IMG/VR virus record: IMGVR_UViG_3300042938_001824
Location: 1 to 39,517 of that record
Source: a virus
DNA length: 39,517 nucleotides
Reading direction: 5' to 3' (one strand)
In this document: in pieces, positions 6,395 through 14,780 of the stretch
Numbering within the stretch: the stretch's first letter is position 1
Layout: each line of letters starts with the position of its first letter
Program-made: the position numbers and the translations under genes
Notes under the pieces: model-generated
What the model saw: only the letters and a program-made list of their open reading frames with translations
Told to the model about the DNA's origin: nothing
Database searches by the model: none

Positions 6395-9334
6395 TTACCG
6401 CAGCATCGGCTCCTCTTGCCCCTGCGCCTCCACCGCTTTGATCAATCGGTCCAACCGGTCCAGCACCGCCTTAGGATCACCCCCACCATAAGTGCTGCCA
6501 CCCCCACCAATCTTCGCCATTGAGTCTGAGACTGATCGCTCGCCCAGCGCCAACCCCAGCGCCCCGCTTTCCTTGTCCATCTCCCGCCCCAGCCGGTTGC
6601 GGTTAAACTCCGCCTGCGTCTGCTTGATCGCCTCCTCCTGGGTCAGTCCACTGTCCATCAAGGCCTGCTCCCGCGCTTTCCGCCCAGCCTCTTCCCGTGC
6701 CAGCGCTGCCTCTTCTTCCAGCTCACGCATCTTATCTCCCTTGCCACCCATTCGCGCCGCCTTAGCCCGTAGATCCAGACCTTCGGCCTTGAACTCACCT
6801 TTGCGACTTTCTTCGGCGATCTCTTTTTGTATGTCCAACCGCTGCTGATCCACATCCAGCATCCGCTGCCGCGCTTTGTAAGTCCGCTCATCCATATTCT
6901 CCAGCTCCACTGCCAGCATCAGTCGCTCACGCTCCGCATCCAGCGCCGCCTGCTCGCCCGCCAGTCGGCCAGCCATCCCAGCCTCCGCCGTCGCCGCGTC
7001 CAGCTCCACATTCCTCCCGCCGATTTCTGCCGCACGCCGCACCGCTTCGGCCTGCTGCCGCAGCCGGATTTCTTCGGGCCGATTCATCAAATCACCGCCA
7101 GCTTCCGCACGCCTGCGCTCCACTTCCGCACGCATCGCTTGCGCTGCCACTGGCGTCATCTCCTGACCCGCCGCCGCCGCCGCCAGTAGATCCAACGTCT
7201 TCCGCTGGTCCTCCAGCGCCACATTAAGTTCCTCCACCCGCTTGAGCTTTTGCTCATCCGCCCCCGCCGCCGCCGCTGCTTCATCGCGCGCCGCCTCTGC
7301 TGCCGCCACCGCCGCCTGCGCCGCTGAAAACGAATCCCACACTTTCAGCTTTTCCATCATCACAGCGATCTCACTGCCACTCGCCTTCGCCTGATCCATC
7401 GTCGCCGCCGTCAGGGCCTCCTCCTCCTGCTTCAAAACCGCCAGCTTCCCAGCCAGCAAATCAAGCTCCTTCTTAGCAAGCTCCGTTTTCGCAGTGTCTG
7501 TCTCAGTCACACCCTCTCCTGTATAGCCTCCCAGCCTCGCGCCAGTCGCGCCTGATGTTCCAGCACCCGTGGCCCCGCTTTTATTCTTCTCGGCTTCCCA
7601 CGCCCGCATGCCCTCCGTGACCTCTGTTTGTTGGGTCCGGTTGCGGGCCAAATTCGTCTGCGCCTCCGCGCCGCCCTCGGTATAAGCAATCTGCCCAGCG
7701 ATCTCCCGCGCCGCCGATTCCCGCCTCGCTAGCATTTCATCGGCCTCCTTATTCAAATCTCCTTCGAGCTCTCCTGGCGTCATTGTCTGCCGCCTAGCCT
7801 CCCGCTCGGCAGATCCCGTCGCCCGTTGATTGTCCTTCACTCTCGACATCGTTTCGACCACCGATTGTGGCATTTCCAATGTGGCTCGGTTGATCTGATC
7901 CAGATACTCTAAATGCGCCCTCAAATAAGCGATCCGCTCCGCCGCCGCCCGCTGTTGCGGTCCATTCCCCTCCACAGACGCCGTCGCCTGCTGCTCATAG
8001 GCTTCCCGTAGCTTGCCCAGCGTTTGCTGATAGCCCAAACTCAAATCGTCCAGCTTCTTGATTGCCATCGCCTGCGCTTGGAGTGACGTGACCAACGACC
8101 GTGTCGCCCCATCATACTCACGCACCGCTTCCTTCGCCCGCAGTGTTCGCCCATGCATCATGTCCAGCGCCGTCACCAGCACCAGCAGCGCCACCGCCAA
8201 CAGCGCCACCGGTCCAGACAGCAGTAAAAGCAGTGACCGCCCCAGCATCGTCACCCCCAGCCGCGCCACCAGCGCCGCTCTGCCGAGTGCCACCATACCA
8301 CCTACCAGACCCCACACTTTCACCAGCGCCATCACCGCACTCAAGCCCACAATCGCTGTGGTCAACACCACCACCCCACGCGCCGCCGCTCCCAGTGCCA
8401 CCTGCACGGCCTTGAAACTCGTCACCCAGGCCAGGGCTTTATCCACCATGGATGACGACACATTGATCACTCGCGAAAAAGATTGCCCCAAATCCGCCGC
8501 CACTGGCGTCAGGTTCTTCATCGTTTGCGCTTGCGCTTCCAAAGAGGCTTTCTGTCCCTCAAGGAAATTCATGCTAAAAGCCGCCTGCATCTGGTCACTC
8601 GCATCACTCGCAGCCTGCTGCATCCCTTCCATGGTCCGACTCGTGAACTCCATAGTCCCGGCACTGCGCTTCAGTTCGCCCTCGACCACACCCCACACTT
8701 CAGCAAAGCCTGCCCCCGATGCCTGCAACTGCTCCAGCCGCGTGCGTGCTGTGCCGCTGATCACTCCCAGCTCGGCCAGTCGAAACAGCACCTCACCCAC
8801 CGGCCTGCCCGCCGCCAGTCCATCATAGAGTCGGCCCACATACACAGCCATCCCCTCAAAATCGGTGCCTGCCTGCGCCGCTGCATCCCCCACCAGCGTC
8901 ATCATCTCTTTCGTGCTCAGCGCCCCACGACCCATGCTTTCCATGACCCGGTTCCCCGCCACCACATCCTTCATGCTAAACGGTGTCTTCACGCTGAATG
9001 CCTGCATCTCGCGCACCCGTTGCTTGGCAGCATCCAGCCCTTTCAGCATCACTCGTAACTGGTTCTGCACCTTCTCCATGCTGGCCGCAGAAGCCATGCC
9101 CATCCCTGCAAAACCTTTGGTCAGTGACACCACCGCTTTGAGCGCGCTCAGGCTGGCTCCCGCCACATACGCCAGCGGTCCCAGCACTTTATGGGCAATC
9201 GCAAAGCCCACGCCATTCAGCGCCGCCTCAGCCTTGCTACCCCCCGTCACCAGCGTCATCAATGCCGCTCCCCCACCTTCGATGAGATGAGACTTATTGT
9301 TGTTCACCAGGTTGCGCAAATTTGGGGTCGCCAT
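6395..9334 (-). CDS. tail tape-measure protein
   Basis: 979-aa protein. Residues about 85-260 form a tape-measure N-domain typical of siphoviruses, with MEKVQNQLRVMLKGL, FSVKTPFSMKDVV and LVGDAAAQAGTDFEGM. Residues 309-393 are strongly hydrophobic with several candidate membrane segments, and the remainder is Ala/Glu/Arg-rich helical coiled coil. It sets tail length and probably passes into the cell envelope at injection. Its size would predict a tail of roughly 150 nm if the usual proportion of about 0.15 nm per residue holds. It follows the tube and chaperone-like genes as expected. Confidence 0.9.
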   Translation of the reverse strand: MATPNLRNLVNNNKSHLIEGGGAALMTLVTGGSKAEAALNGVGFAIAHKVLGPLAYVAGASLSALKAVVSLTKGFAGMGMASAASMEKVQNQLRVMLKGLDAAKQRVREMQAFSVKTPFSMKDVVAGNRVMESMGRGALSTKEMMTLVGDAAAQAGTDFEGMAVYVGRLYDGLAAGRPVGEVLFRLAELGVISGTARTRLEQLQASGAGFAEVWGVVEGELKRSAGTMEFTSRTMEGMQQAASDASDQMQAAFSMNFLEGQKASLEAQAQTMKNLTPVAADLGQSFSRVINVSSSMVDKALAWVTSFKAVQVALGAAARGVVVLTTAIVGLSAVMALVKVWGLVGGMVALGRAALVARLGVTMLGRSLLLLLSGPVALLAVALLVLVTALDMMHGRTLRAKEAVREYDGATRSLVTSLQAQAMAIKKLDDLSLGYQQTLGKLREAYEQQATASVEGNGPQQRAAAERIAYLRAHLEYLDQINRATLEMPQSVVETMSRVKDNQRATGSAEREARRQTMTPGELEGDLNKEADEMLARRESAAREIAGQIAYTEGGAEAQTNLARNRTQQTEVTEGMRAWEAEKNKSGATGAGTSGATGARLGGYTGEGVTETDTAKTELAKKELDLLAGKLAVLKQEEEALTAATMDQAKASGSEIAVMMEKLKVWDSFSAAQAAVAAAEAARDEAAAAAGADEQKLKRVEELNVALEDQRKTLDLLAAAAAGQEMTPVAAQAMRAEVERRRAEAGGDLMNRPEEIRLRQQAEAVRRAAEIGGRNVELDAATAEAGMAGRLAGEQAALDAERERLMLAVELENMDERTYKARQRMLDVDQQRLDIQKEIAEESRKGEFKAEGLDLRAKAARMGGKGDKMRELEEEAALAREEAGRKAREQALMDSGLTQEEAIKQTQAEFNRNRLGREMDKESGALGLALGERSVSDSMAKIGGGGSTYGGGDPKAVLDRLDRLIKAVEAQGQEEPMLR

Positions 9335-9354
9335 GCCCTACCCACCGCGTCAAC
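9335..9354 (-). promoter_or_regulatory. pre-start motif of the tape-measure gene
   Basis: Read on the minus strand this is CGTTGACGCGGTGGGTAGGGC immediately before the ATG. TTGAC ends 14 nt from the start, and its TGA is also the stop codon of the upstream gene (…CGT TGA). Confidence 0.55.
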
Positions 9355-10030
9355 GAGCCGTTGACACTCGGGCTCGCAGCTTCCGCGCCCGCACCAGCAT
9401 TTCAGCCTCCGCCGACGGTTCAGGGTCGGTCATCGCCTTCGCGGCCTGCACCTTCGCCATCAGATCCTTGTCCTCACTCGTCACAAACTTCCGCCCTCCC
9501 TCCTGACTCGCCAGCGTCTCTTGCATCCAGCCCACCAGCGATGCCGGCCATATCCCCACGACCTCCCGCCACGGGTAACCCGCTCCGACCAGCCGCACCC
9601 AGCTATCCAAAAACGCCGGTGCATCCCGCCGCTGCCCTTGGCCTCCCTGCCGGTCCTTGATCATCATCTCCGGCTGCCGCAGGTTCGCCGCCACATACTC
9701 CGCCATCAGCGCCCATTGCTCCGGCAGCGTCCACCACCAGCGCAGCAGCAGGCATGTAAAACGCAGGCTTTCCCATCCCCGCCAGCTCCTTCTCCGCCGA
9801 CTCAGCCACCTGCCCGCTGCCCACGGCTCCATGCTGCAAATCCGCGCCGCTAAATCCAGCTCCGGCAGATTCATTTTGCCCCCCGTCACCACCCCACTGC
9901 CCACCATCCGCAGCAGTTCCATGTGCAAGAGCGAAATCGGCTTCAACTTCCGCCCCAGCACCCGCCATTCGCCACCCTCACACCAGGCCAGTAAAGCATT
10001 GTCCAAATCAGGGTGCGATTCATCATTCAT
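9350..10030 (-). CDS. putative tail assembly chaperone / tail protein between tube and tape measure
   Basis: 226 aa, Trp- and Arg-rich, starting MNDESHPDLDNALLAW. I do not recognise a domain. The assignment rests on position: the gene between the tail tube and the tape measure is the assembly chaperone in most siphoviruses. There the product is often made in two forms by frameshifting. I saw no clear slippery heptamer followed by a second conserved frame here, so frameshifting is not claimed. It ends with CGT TGA inside the pre-start motif of the tape-measure gene. Confidence 0.6.
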   Translation of the reverse strand: MNDESHPDLDNALLAWCEGGEWRVLGRKLKPISLLHMELLRMVGSGVVTGGKMNLPELDLAARICSMEPWAAGRWLSRRRRSWRGWESLRFTCLLLRWWWTLPEQWALMAEYVAANLRQPEMMIKDRQGGQGQRRDAPAFLDSWVRLVGAGYPWREVVGIWPASLVGWMQETLASQEGGRKFVTSEDKDLMAKVQAAKAMTDPEPSAEAEMLVRARKLRARVSTAR

Positions 10031-10050
10031 GCTGCTCCATCCCCGTCAAC
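10031..10050 (-). promoter_or_regulatory. pre-start motif of the chaperone-like gene
   Basis: Minus-strand reading is GTTGACGGGGATGGAGCAGC followed by ATG, again with 14 nt between TTGAC and the start. The tube terminator lies only about 18 nt upstream, leaving no room for a separate promoter between the two. Confidence 0.5.
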
Positions 10051-10067
10051 ACCCGCAACCACCTACC

Positions 10068-10105
10068 CAAAAAACAAAGAGGCCGGGGTAACCAACCCCG
10101 GCCTC
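10068..10105 (-). terminator. rho-independent terminator after the tail tube gene
   Basis: Perfect 10-bp inverted repeat GAGGCCGGGG / CCCCGGCCTC with a 7-nt loop. On the minus strand it is followed by TTTGTTTTTT. It sits 34 bp after the tube stop codon and probably limits read-through into the low-copy tail genes. Confidence 0.9.
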
Positions 10106-10139
10106 ATCGCCCTATCTTTTCAACCACCGTCCATGGCCG

Positions 10140-10532
10140 CTAAGCCACAATTTGTGTGCCAGCCTGATCCGTGATCTGGCTGAAGCTGACTCCTGTGAGG
10201 GTGCCTGTCTGAAAATCATCCTTCTTCACGCCGAGCTCCGAGCCAGTGACGATGAACACATACGTCTGGTAAACAAACGTCAAACCTGGAGCCGCTGCGA
10301 ACAAGCCGGCATTGCTGATGTAGCCATCCAGGCTGAACGACTTCTTGCTGCTCGTGTCCAGCGCAAACGCCACCGTGCGGTTATAAATATCTTTGCCTTC
10401 GGCCTCCACTTCAGGAGAGCGCGTGAAAGACAAACCTTGTGGGGTCAGCCCCAGTGTCGCAGCGATCCCGGCTGCTTCACCATCGGTGAAGCCATAGACG
10501 TATCCCTGATTGCCAAATTGTTTGAGAGCCAT
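10140..10532 (-). CDS. tail tube (major tail) protein
   Basis: 130-aa, beta-rich protein with an even mix of Gly, Thr, Val and aromatic residues. It reads ALKQFGNQGYVYGFTDGEA at the start and ends on a Thr/Gln-rich strand (DFQTGTLTGVSFSQIT). Size and position (after the joining proteins, before a strong terminator, then chaperone and tape measure) fit a small tube subunit. The terminator directly downstream, like the one after the capsid gene, fits a high-copy product. No residue-level family signature was recognised. Confidence 0.65.
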   Translation of the reverse strand: MALKQFGNQGYVYGFTDGEAAGIAATLGLTPQGLSFTRSPEVEAEGKDIYNRTVAFALDTSSKKSFSLDGYISNAGLFAAAPGLTFVYQTYVFIVTGSELGVKKDDFQTGTLTGVSFSQITDQAGTQIVA

Positions 10533-10552
10533 GCTTCGCGCTTTCTGTCAAC
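10533..10552 (-). promoter_or_regulatory. pre-start motif of the tail tube gene
   Basis: Minus-strand reading is GTTGACAGAAAGCGCGAAGC followed by ATG. The spacing is 14 nt, but the G-rich part seen in other copies is replaced by an A/G-rich stretch. Confidence 0.45.
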
Positions 10553-10571
10553 ACGCCCGCGCTCAGATCCA

Positions 10572-11024
10572 CTACATCTCGACATCCGCTGTGTATGTCG
10601 CCCCACCTTCCTGCTTCTCCAGCACCCCACAGCCCACATTCAGCTCCAGCAGCGCCCCCACCTCATGCTCCGTATTGGCCTGCGTCACTTGCAGCAGCGT
10701 CAGCCCATACAGCCGCACTTCATGATCTTCATCCTCCGCTGGCCTCGGCAGCGCTTCCAATGCCAGCCTCACCGCCTGCACCAAAGCCCCAACGCCTGAC
10801 TGCGGCGCCTCATCCAGCGCCATTGTCACCAGCAGATACACCTTCACATAAAACACCCCACTCTCAGGCGTCGTCTCCCGCGCTTCATCCGCCTGGATCA
10901 ACCCATACGGCGGTTGCGCCTCAGGGTTCTCATGACTCAGCAGCCAGGTCACTTCCGCCACTCGTGTGCGCAGTTCCCCACCCAGCATTAATTCCACCCG
11001 TTGTTCGATCGTCGTCGTTGCCAT
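10572..11024 (-). CDS. tail terminator / tail completion-like protein
   Basis: 150 aa, starting MATTTIEQRVELMLGGELR. It has an alpha/beta layout with VFYVKVYLLVTMALD and a central VQAVRLALEALP helix. These features and the position between the head-closure-like protein and the tube correspond to gpU/gpZ-type completion proteins. No diagnostic motif was found, so the call is positional. Confidence 0.5.
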   Translation of the reverse strand: MATTTIEQRVELMLGGELRTRVAEVTWLLSHENPEAQPPYGLIQADEARETTPESGVFYVKVYLLVTMALDEAPQSGVGALVQAVRLALEALPRPAEDEDHEVRLYGLTLLQVTQANTEHEVGALLELNVGCGVLEKQEGGATYTADVEM

Positions 11025-11045
11025 ATCTCGGCACTCCGCGTCAAC
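11025..11045 (-). promoter_or_regulatory. pre-start motif of the tail completion-like gene
   Basis: Minus-strand reading is GTTGACGCGGAGTGCCGAGAT then ATG, with 15 nt between TTGAC and the start. It lies wholly in the intergenic gap, so here it is not tied to a stop codon. Confidence 0.5.
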
Positions 11046-11059
11046 AGGTCATCGATCTC

Positions 11060-11404
11060 TCATCGATCTCCCACTGGCCCACAATCCAGTTGCACCCCAG
11101 CACCACCCATATCCACCACTTTCAGCACTCGACCGCGCCGGGTTCCCCGTATCACGACCTTGCCTTTGAGAGCTTCCGCCCCCTCTGAAAACAGCACGCT
11201 CACTTGCAGCAAACTCAGGTGCACTTGAAACGTCACCCCGCTGTTTACCACACCCCCTTGCGCGCCTTTATGCACGCCTCCCGCCTCCACCTCACTCACC
11301 ACCGCATTTAGAGACACCTCCGAGATCGTCACGGCCTCACCCATAATCGCCAGCGCGGACTCCGTCTCAGGAGCCCACGCTTGGTCAAAAATACTCAGAG
11401 CCAT
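11060..11404 (-). CDS. head closure / head-tail joining-like protein
   Basis: 114 aa, beta-rich, with a long internal run VVSEVEAGGVHKGAQGGVVN and a C-terminal 'KGKVVIRGTRRGRVLKVVDMG' style strand pair. Small beta-barrel joining proteins (gpFII-like) occupy this slot between cement/connector and tail terminator genes. The family is inferred from size, composition and order only. Confidence 0.5.
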   Translation of the reverse strand: MALSIFDQAWAPETESALAIMGEAVTISEVSLNAVVSEVEAGGVHKGAQGGVVNSGVTFQVHLSLLQVSVLFSEGAEALKGKVVIRGTRRGRVLKVVDMGGAGVQLDCGPVGDR

Positions 11405-11416
11405 GACTGTGTGCCG

Positions 11417-11833
11417 TTAAGCCACCGCGCCACCTGCCACAATGCTCAGATTGATGGAAGTCGCGCTCAGCGCCACCCCGACTACGACCGTCACGCCACC
11501 AGCATCAGCCGGGGCTAGCTGTAATTTTCCGGGCGTCGTGTCCAGCACCAGCACATCTCCGGGAGCGATCACCACAGTGGACGTTGCTCCCGTGGTCAAG
11601 AGTGGATCTTTTTTCACCACCAAAACCGTCTGGCCCGCCGCTGCGGCGTTCACCACCATGCCATTCACCACCTTGGCCGCATCTGTGCCATTAGCATCAG
11701 ACAACCACCACAGCCCTGTCGCTGCTGCGCGGTAAACGACATCTCCTGCTGAGATCGCTTCTCCAGCGACCCCGAGTTCTTTATCGGCTGAAATGCTGGG
11801 CTTGAGTCCGGTGCTTGAAAATACAACTGCCAT
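11417..11833 (-). CDS. capsid cement-like protein (short paralogue)
   Basis: 138-aa, Ala/Val-rich beta protein. It matches the first about 140 residues of the next gene (11889-13358) along its whole length: shared blocks are GLKPS..AD, GE.I..GD.VY, TGLWW..DANG, NAA..GQ, GKL and VVGV.LS....NL..VAGG. The 'GD.VY....GLWW..DANG' pattern resembles small phage capsid cement proteins (DUF2190-like). A role in coating or stabilising the capsid or neck is inferred. A 55-bp leader without a Shine-Dalgarno sequence precedes the ATG. Confidence 0.65.
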   Translation of the reverse strand: MAVVFSSTGLKPSISADKELGVAGEAISAGDVVYRAAATGLWWLSDANGTDAAKVVNGMVVNAAAAGQTVLVVKKDPLLTTGATSTVVIAPGDVLVLDTTPGKLQLAPADAGGVTVVVGVALSATSINLSIVAGGAVA

Positions 11834-11888
11834 AAAAAAAGTGAGATAAGTTGTTAGCTGTCTCAGCTCTCATCATGTCAACCACCGG

Positions 11889-13358
11889 TTACACCAGCGC
11901 TCCATCCACCCCAGCCGACCCAGCGCTTCCAGCGCCCCCATCTACAGCACTCCCACCGCCATCGCTGCCTGCCGCCCCATCTGCTCCGCCGCCGCCACCT
12001 CCCCCGCCTGCCGCGCCTAACCCTCCCACAGCAATGCCCGCGCCACCTGGAATGCCAGCTTCTCCGCCGATCCCACCCGTCAGTGTGCTTGTCATGACCG
12101 TCCAATTTCCCACATACACCGTGCTGCCCGCCGCCCCCATCCCACCGCCACCGCCCCCGCCTCCATTAGCATCCGCGTTACCGCCTGATCCACCACTGCC
12201 GCCATCGCCCGTTCCAGTATGATTGCCGCCAGGGCCACCGACTCCGCCCGCCGCATTGCCGCCACTCCCGCCAGCGCCGCCACTCCCGCCAGCGCCACCC
12301 ATGCCAATGATTGCCCCGACCACGCCACCCGCACCCGCCAGCGACAGATTCCAAGCCCTGCCGCCATTGGAGCCCGTGCCTCCACCGGTGCCCGACGCGG
12401 AGGCGTGTCCCCCTGACTCTCCACTGGCCGGTGGATCTCCAGCCGCTCCAGCGCTTCCATAGTTGCCCACCACCGTGCCTCCCGAGAAGCCAGGCTGTCC
12501 CGGCATTCCATACCCCCCAGGCAGCATGATTTGCCCAATCACGGTCTCCGCATCCCCCGTCACCAGCCCCGCCGATATGACACCCCAAGCATCGTTCGGC
12601 TGCTTTTCCAGCACGGGGATCCCCACCTTGATAAGTGTCAGTTGCGCGCCCGTCTTTGACCCCAAAGACACTGGCCCCGTGCCGCGCACCGTCGCATCAT
12701 AAGACCGCAGGGTTAAACCGTGAGTCAATAATCTGTCCAGCGACGCACTGAAATCCAAGTTGGTCTGCGTGTCCGTCATCAACCAAATCGTCGTCCCCCT
12801 ACTCGGGTATGCCGCTTCCAGTTCAGTCGCTGCTGCGTTCAGGCTGTAATATGGGAAATTAATGTTGCCCACCCCTCCAGATGCGTCACTCCCCACATTG
12901 CTCACAAATACCTCTCCAGGGTAGGTCACTGAAAGAGCGGTCACTTCTCCACCCGCCACCCCTTGTAAATTTACGGCGTGGTCACTCAGCGTGACTCCCA
13001 CCACGTTCACTGAAAAGCCCAAGCCTACTGGAAACACTTCCAGCTTGCCCTTGACGCCACTCAGCCAAATCACTTGCCCCGATCCAAAGTTTTGTCCCGT
13101 CGTCACGCCCGTTTCTAAATTCAGGTCGCGCATCACCACCACTAACTTTTGGCCTGGCACTGCCGCATTCAGCGCCAACCCGCCACACACTCGCGACGCC
13201 GCCGTCGGTCCGTTCGCATCCGCCGTCCACCACAACCCCGTCAGCAGAGATTGGTAAACCGCGTCTCCATACGCAATAGATTCGCCGACACCCCCTACGG
13301 TAATGTCGGCGTCCTTACTTGGCTTGAGTCCATCCGCTGCAAAAATAATGTTGGCCAT
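11889..13358 (-). CDS. cement-like protein fused to a glycine-rich domain (long paralogue)
   Basis: 489 aa. Residues 1-140 are a paralogue of the 138-aa protein downstream. About 140-270 is a linker or beta domain with FPYYSLNAAATELEAAYPSR, which looks like the start of a repeat-containing surface domain. From roughly 285 to the end the chain is dominated by Gly with Ala, Ser and Asp (GGAGGSGGAGGSGGNAAGG and similar). The likely picture is a capsid- or neck-bound base carrying a flexible, exposed glycine-rich extension, perhaps for adsorption. The low-complexity DNA makes it prone to length variation. Confidence 0.65.
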   Translation of the reverse strand: MANIIFAADGLKPSKDADITVGGVGESIAYGDAVYQSLLTGLWWTADANGPTAASRVCGGLALNAAVPGQKLVVVMRDLNLETGVTTGQNFGSGQVIWLSGVKGKLEVFPVGLGFSVNVVGVTLSDHAVNLQGVAGGEVTALSVTYPGEVFVSNVGSDASGGVGNINFPYYSLNAAATELEAAYPSRGTTIWLMTDTQTNLDFSASLDRLLTHGLTLRSYDATVRGTGPVSLGSKTGAQLTLIKVGIPVLEKQPNDAWGVISAGLVTGDAETVIGQIMLPGGYGMPGQPGFSGGTVVGNYGSAGAAGDPPASGESGGHASASGTGGGTGSNGGRAWNLSLAGAGGVVGAIIGMGGAGGSGGAGGSGGNAAGGVGGPGGNHTGTGDGGSGGSGGNADANGGGGGGGGMGAAGSTVYVGNWTVMTSTLTGGIGGEAGIPGGAGIAVGGLGAAGGGGGGGGADGAAGSDGGGSAVDGGAGSAGSAGVDGALV

Positions 13359-13373
13359 GCCAACCTGCGCGTG

Positions 13374-13640
13374 TCACTTCAAACCCAAAATCCGAGAACT
13401 CTTGTCGCCGTCACTCGCACTCAGTGCCACCCATCCAGCGACAAATTCAGCCTTCGCCAGCATCAGCATGTCAGGTGAAACCACCGCCACCGATCCATTA
13501 GCGATCCCATTGAGGTGATCCAGCACCACCAGGGTCGCGTGACCGATCAATACCGCTCCACCCAAACTCGTCTTCCAGTGCACCAGCGCCGAGTGCAAAT
13601 ACCGTGTCAGTAATTTCAAAAGGTAGTCCATCATCTTCAT
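13374..13640 (-). CDS. small membrane protein, possible holin
   Basis: 88 aa. A basic N-terminus (MKMMDYLLKLLTRYLHS) is followed by a hydrophobic segment at about residues 26-42 (LGGAVLIGHATLVVLDHL). A second mildly hydrophobic stretch leads into a charged tail (ASDGDKSSR). Two other membrane or lipoprotein genes lie immediately upstream, giving a lysis-cassette-like cluster. Holin is inferred from topology and context only; a virion membrane role is possible. Confidence 0.5.
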   Translation of the reverse strand: MKMMDYLLKLLTRYLHSALVHWKTSLGGAVLIGHATLVVLDHLNGIANGSVAVVSPDMLMLAKAEFVAGWVALSASDGDKSSRILGLK

Positions 13641-13662
13641 GCTGTGTGTGTCCTGATTTCGG

Positions 13663-13884
13663 TTACTCCGTTGCCTCAGCCGTCTTCAGCAGTTCCCTAT
13701 TCCGCGCCTGCGCTTCCCGCACATGGCTGCCCGTCACATCACCGATCTTCACCAGATCCATGAAAGTTAGACCTGTTTTATTGATCAGCAGGATCTGCCC
13801 CTGCTCACTGAATCGTTGCACCGCTGCACAAGCATTCAGCATCAGACAAACAAATACCAGTAGGAGAATTGAGGGCCATTTCAT
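13663..13884 (-). CDS. small lipoprotein, possible outer-membrane spanin
   Basis: 73 aa with a clear lipoprotein signal peptide: K2, a hydrophobic core ILLLVFVCLML, then NAC with the candidate lipidated Cys at position 19. The mature part is about 54 residues, polar and helical. Short phage lipoproteins next to a membrane-anchored coiled-coil protein are typical of Rz1/Rz spanin pairs, which suits a Gram-negative host. The preceding gene (13919-14293) is the candidate partner. Confidence 0.6.
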   Translation of the reverse strand: MKWPSILLLVFVCLMLNACAAVQRFSEQGQILLINKTGLTFMDLVKIGDVTGSHVREAQARNRELLKTAEATE

Positions 13885-13904
13885 GCCTCACTCCCCGCGT
13901 CAAC
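13885..13904 (-). promoter_or_regulatory. pre-start motif of the lipoprotein gene
   Basis: Minus-strand reading is GTTGACGCGGGGAGTGAGGC then ATG, with exactly 14 nt between. The GGAG and GAGG within it could also act as weak Shine-Dalgarno sequences. Confidence 0.5.
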
Positions 13905-13918
13905 TTTAACACCTCGAC

Positions 13919-14293
13919 TCAGTGCTTCATTTTATCGTCCACCGCCGTCTTCACGAACGTGCGGAAATGATCCACCTGCTCCTGCGTCAGATCCACCAAC
14001 CGCTCCAGACAACTCGCTTGCCTATCCACCGACTCCCGCATGGAGTCTTCCCTCTGCCTCGATTCTAACTTGTGATTGTTTTGCATCACTTGCATCTCCT
14101 GCTTGTGGTCTTTCTGGGACTGCAAAAAAAGCCTCGAAATGTAGATTAGCGCCACCCCTAAAACCACCTTCAAAGTCATCTCATCCCAACCCTTCGTATC
14201 AGACATTAAATCTGCCAGGAAGGCACCGCCGCCGATCACCGTCGCGCCCAGTAGTTTTGTCTGAAAAATAAATGCGTCGATGTCTTCAAACAT
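13919..14293 (-). CDS. membrane protein with coiled coil, possible inner-membrane spanin or holin
   Basis: 124 aa. There are two hydrophobic segments, about 13-30 (KLLGATVIGGGAFLADLM) and 41-57 (LKVVLGVALIYISRLFL). A long charged coiled-coil-like tail follows, 58-115, rich in Gln, Glu and Arg. The ATG overlaps the end of the sigma-like gene by 8 nt and has a real Shine-Dalgarno sequence (AGAAGGAGG) inside that gene, one of the few on this strand. The topology fits an i-spanin partner for the next gene's lipoprotein or a class II holin. Confidence 0.55.
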   Translation of the reverse strand: MFEDIDAFIFQTKLLGATVIGGGAFLADLMSDTKGWDEMTLKVVLGVALIYISRLFLQSQKDHKQEMQVMQNNHKLESRQREDSMRESVDRQASCLERLVDLTQEQVDHFRTFVKTAVDDKMKH

Positions 14294-14768
14294 AAGTGCC
14301 TCCTTCTAGTTTTTCTCTGACCACCCACGCCACTTGCTTGCGAAAACGATACAGCCGCACCCTCTCCGCATTCGTCATTTGCGGGTTCCAGATCACACTC
14401 GCTTCCGTCACCCCACACTCCTCCAGCACGCGCGCTACATCCACCCGCTCCGCTGCTTGGTCGGGCGTTTCTCCAGAATGAGCCACCGCCGCCACCGCTT
14501 GCTCCAGCTCTAGGCACTCACCGCCCAGGATGCGCCGCCGCCGCTGCTCCCGCCGCCGTGCTTCCAAGATGAGCCAGTTCAACTTCTGCTGCAGCCACGG
14601 CCGCAGATTCCGGCTCATGTCCATGAGCTTCAATTCACCTCTTCGGAAAATTCCCAAAAACAACTCCTGCACATGATCCTGCGCACTCCCCAGATCGCAG
14701 CCCCAAGCCATCGCATGCGTCACCAACCCCGGCCGGTGCTCTGTGTAAATGTCAGATAATACACACAT
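14286..14768 (-). CDS. sigma-70 (ECF)-like RNA polymerase sigma factor, divergent
   Basis: 160 aa. Residues about 18-40 (AMAWGCDLGSAQDHVQELF) match the sigma region 2 core, in which an acidic 'A.D..QE.F' helix contacts polymerase. Residues 55-78 (LRPWLQQKLNWLILEARRR) match the following 'WL......N...D..RR..R' helix. The C-terminal part should carry region 4 but lacks a clear helix-turn-helix, so promoter recognition may be altered or lost. It sits between the fibre genes and the lysis-like genes. A phage-directed switch for late transcription is possible; a repurposed, non-sigma role is the alternative. Confidence 0.5.
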   Translation of the reverse strand: MCVLSDIYTEHRPGLVTHAMAWGCDLGSAQDHVQELFLGIFRRGELKLMDMSRNLRPWLQQKLNWLILEARRREQRRRRILGGECLELEQAVAAVAHSGETPDQAAERVDVARVLEECGVTEASVIWNPQMTNAERVRLYRFRKQVAWVVREKLEGGTYV

Positions 14769-14780
14769 GGTTATTCAGCA

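Noticed and set aside
9603-9968. 121-codon alternative frame within the chaperone-like gene
   Set aside because: Could have been a frameshift product, but it is Gly/Ala-rich and I saw no slippery site at the right place.
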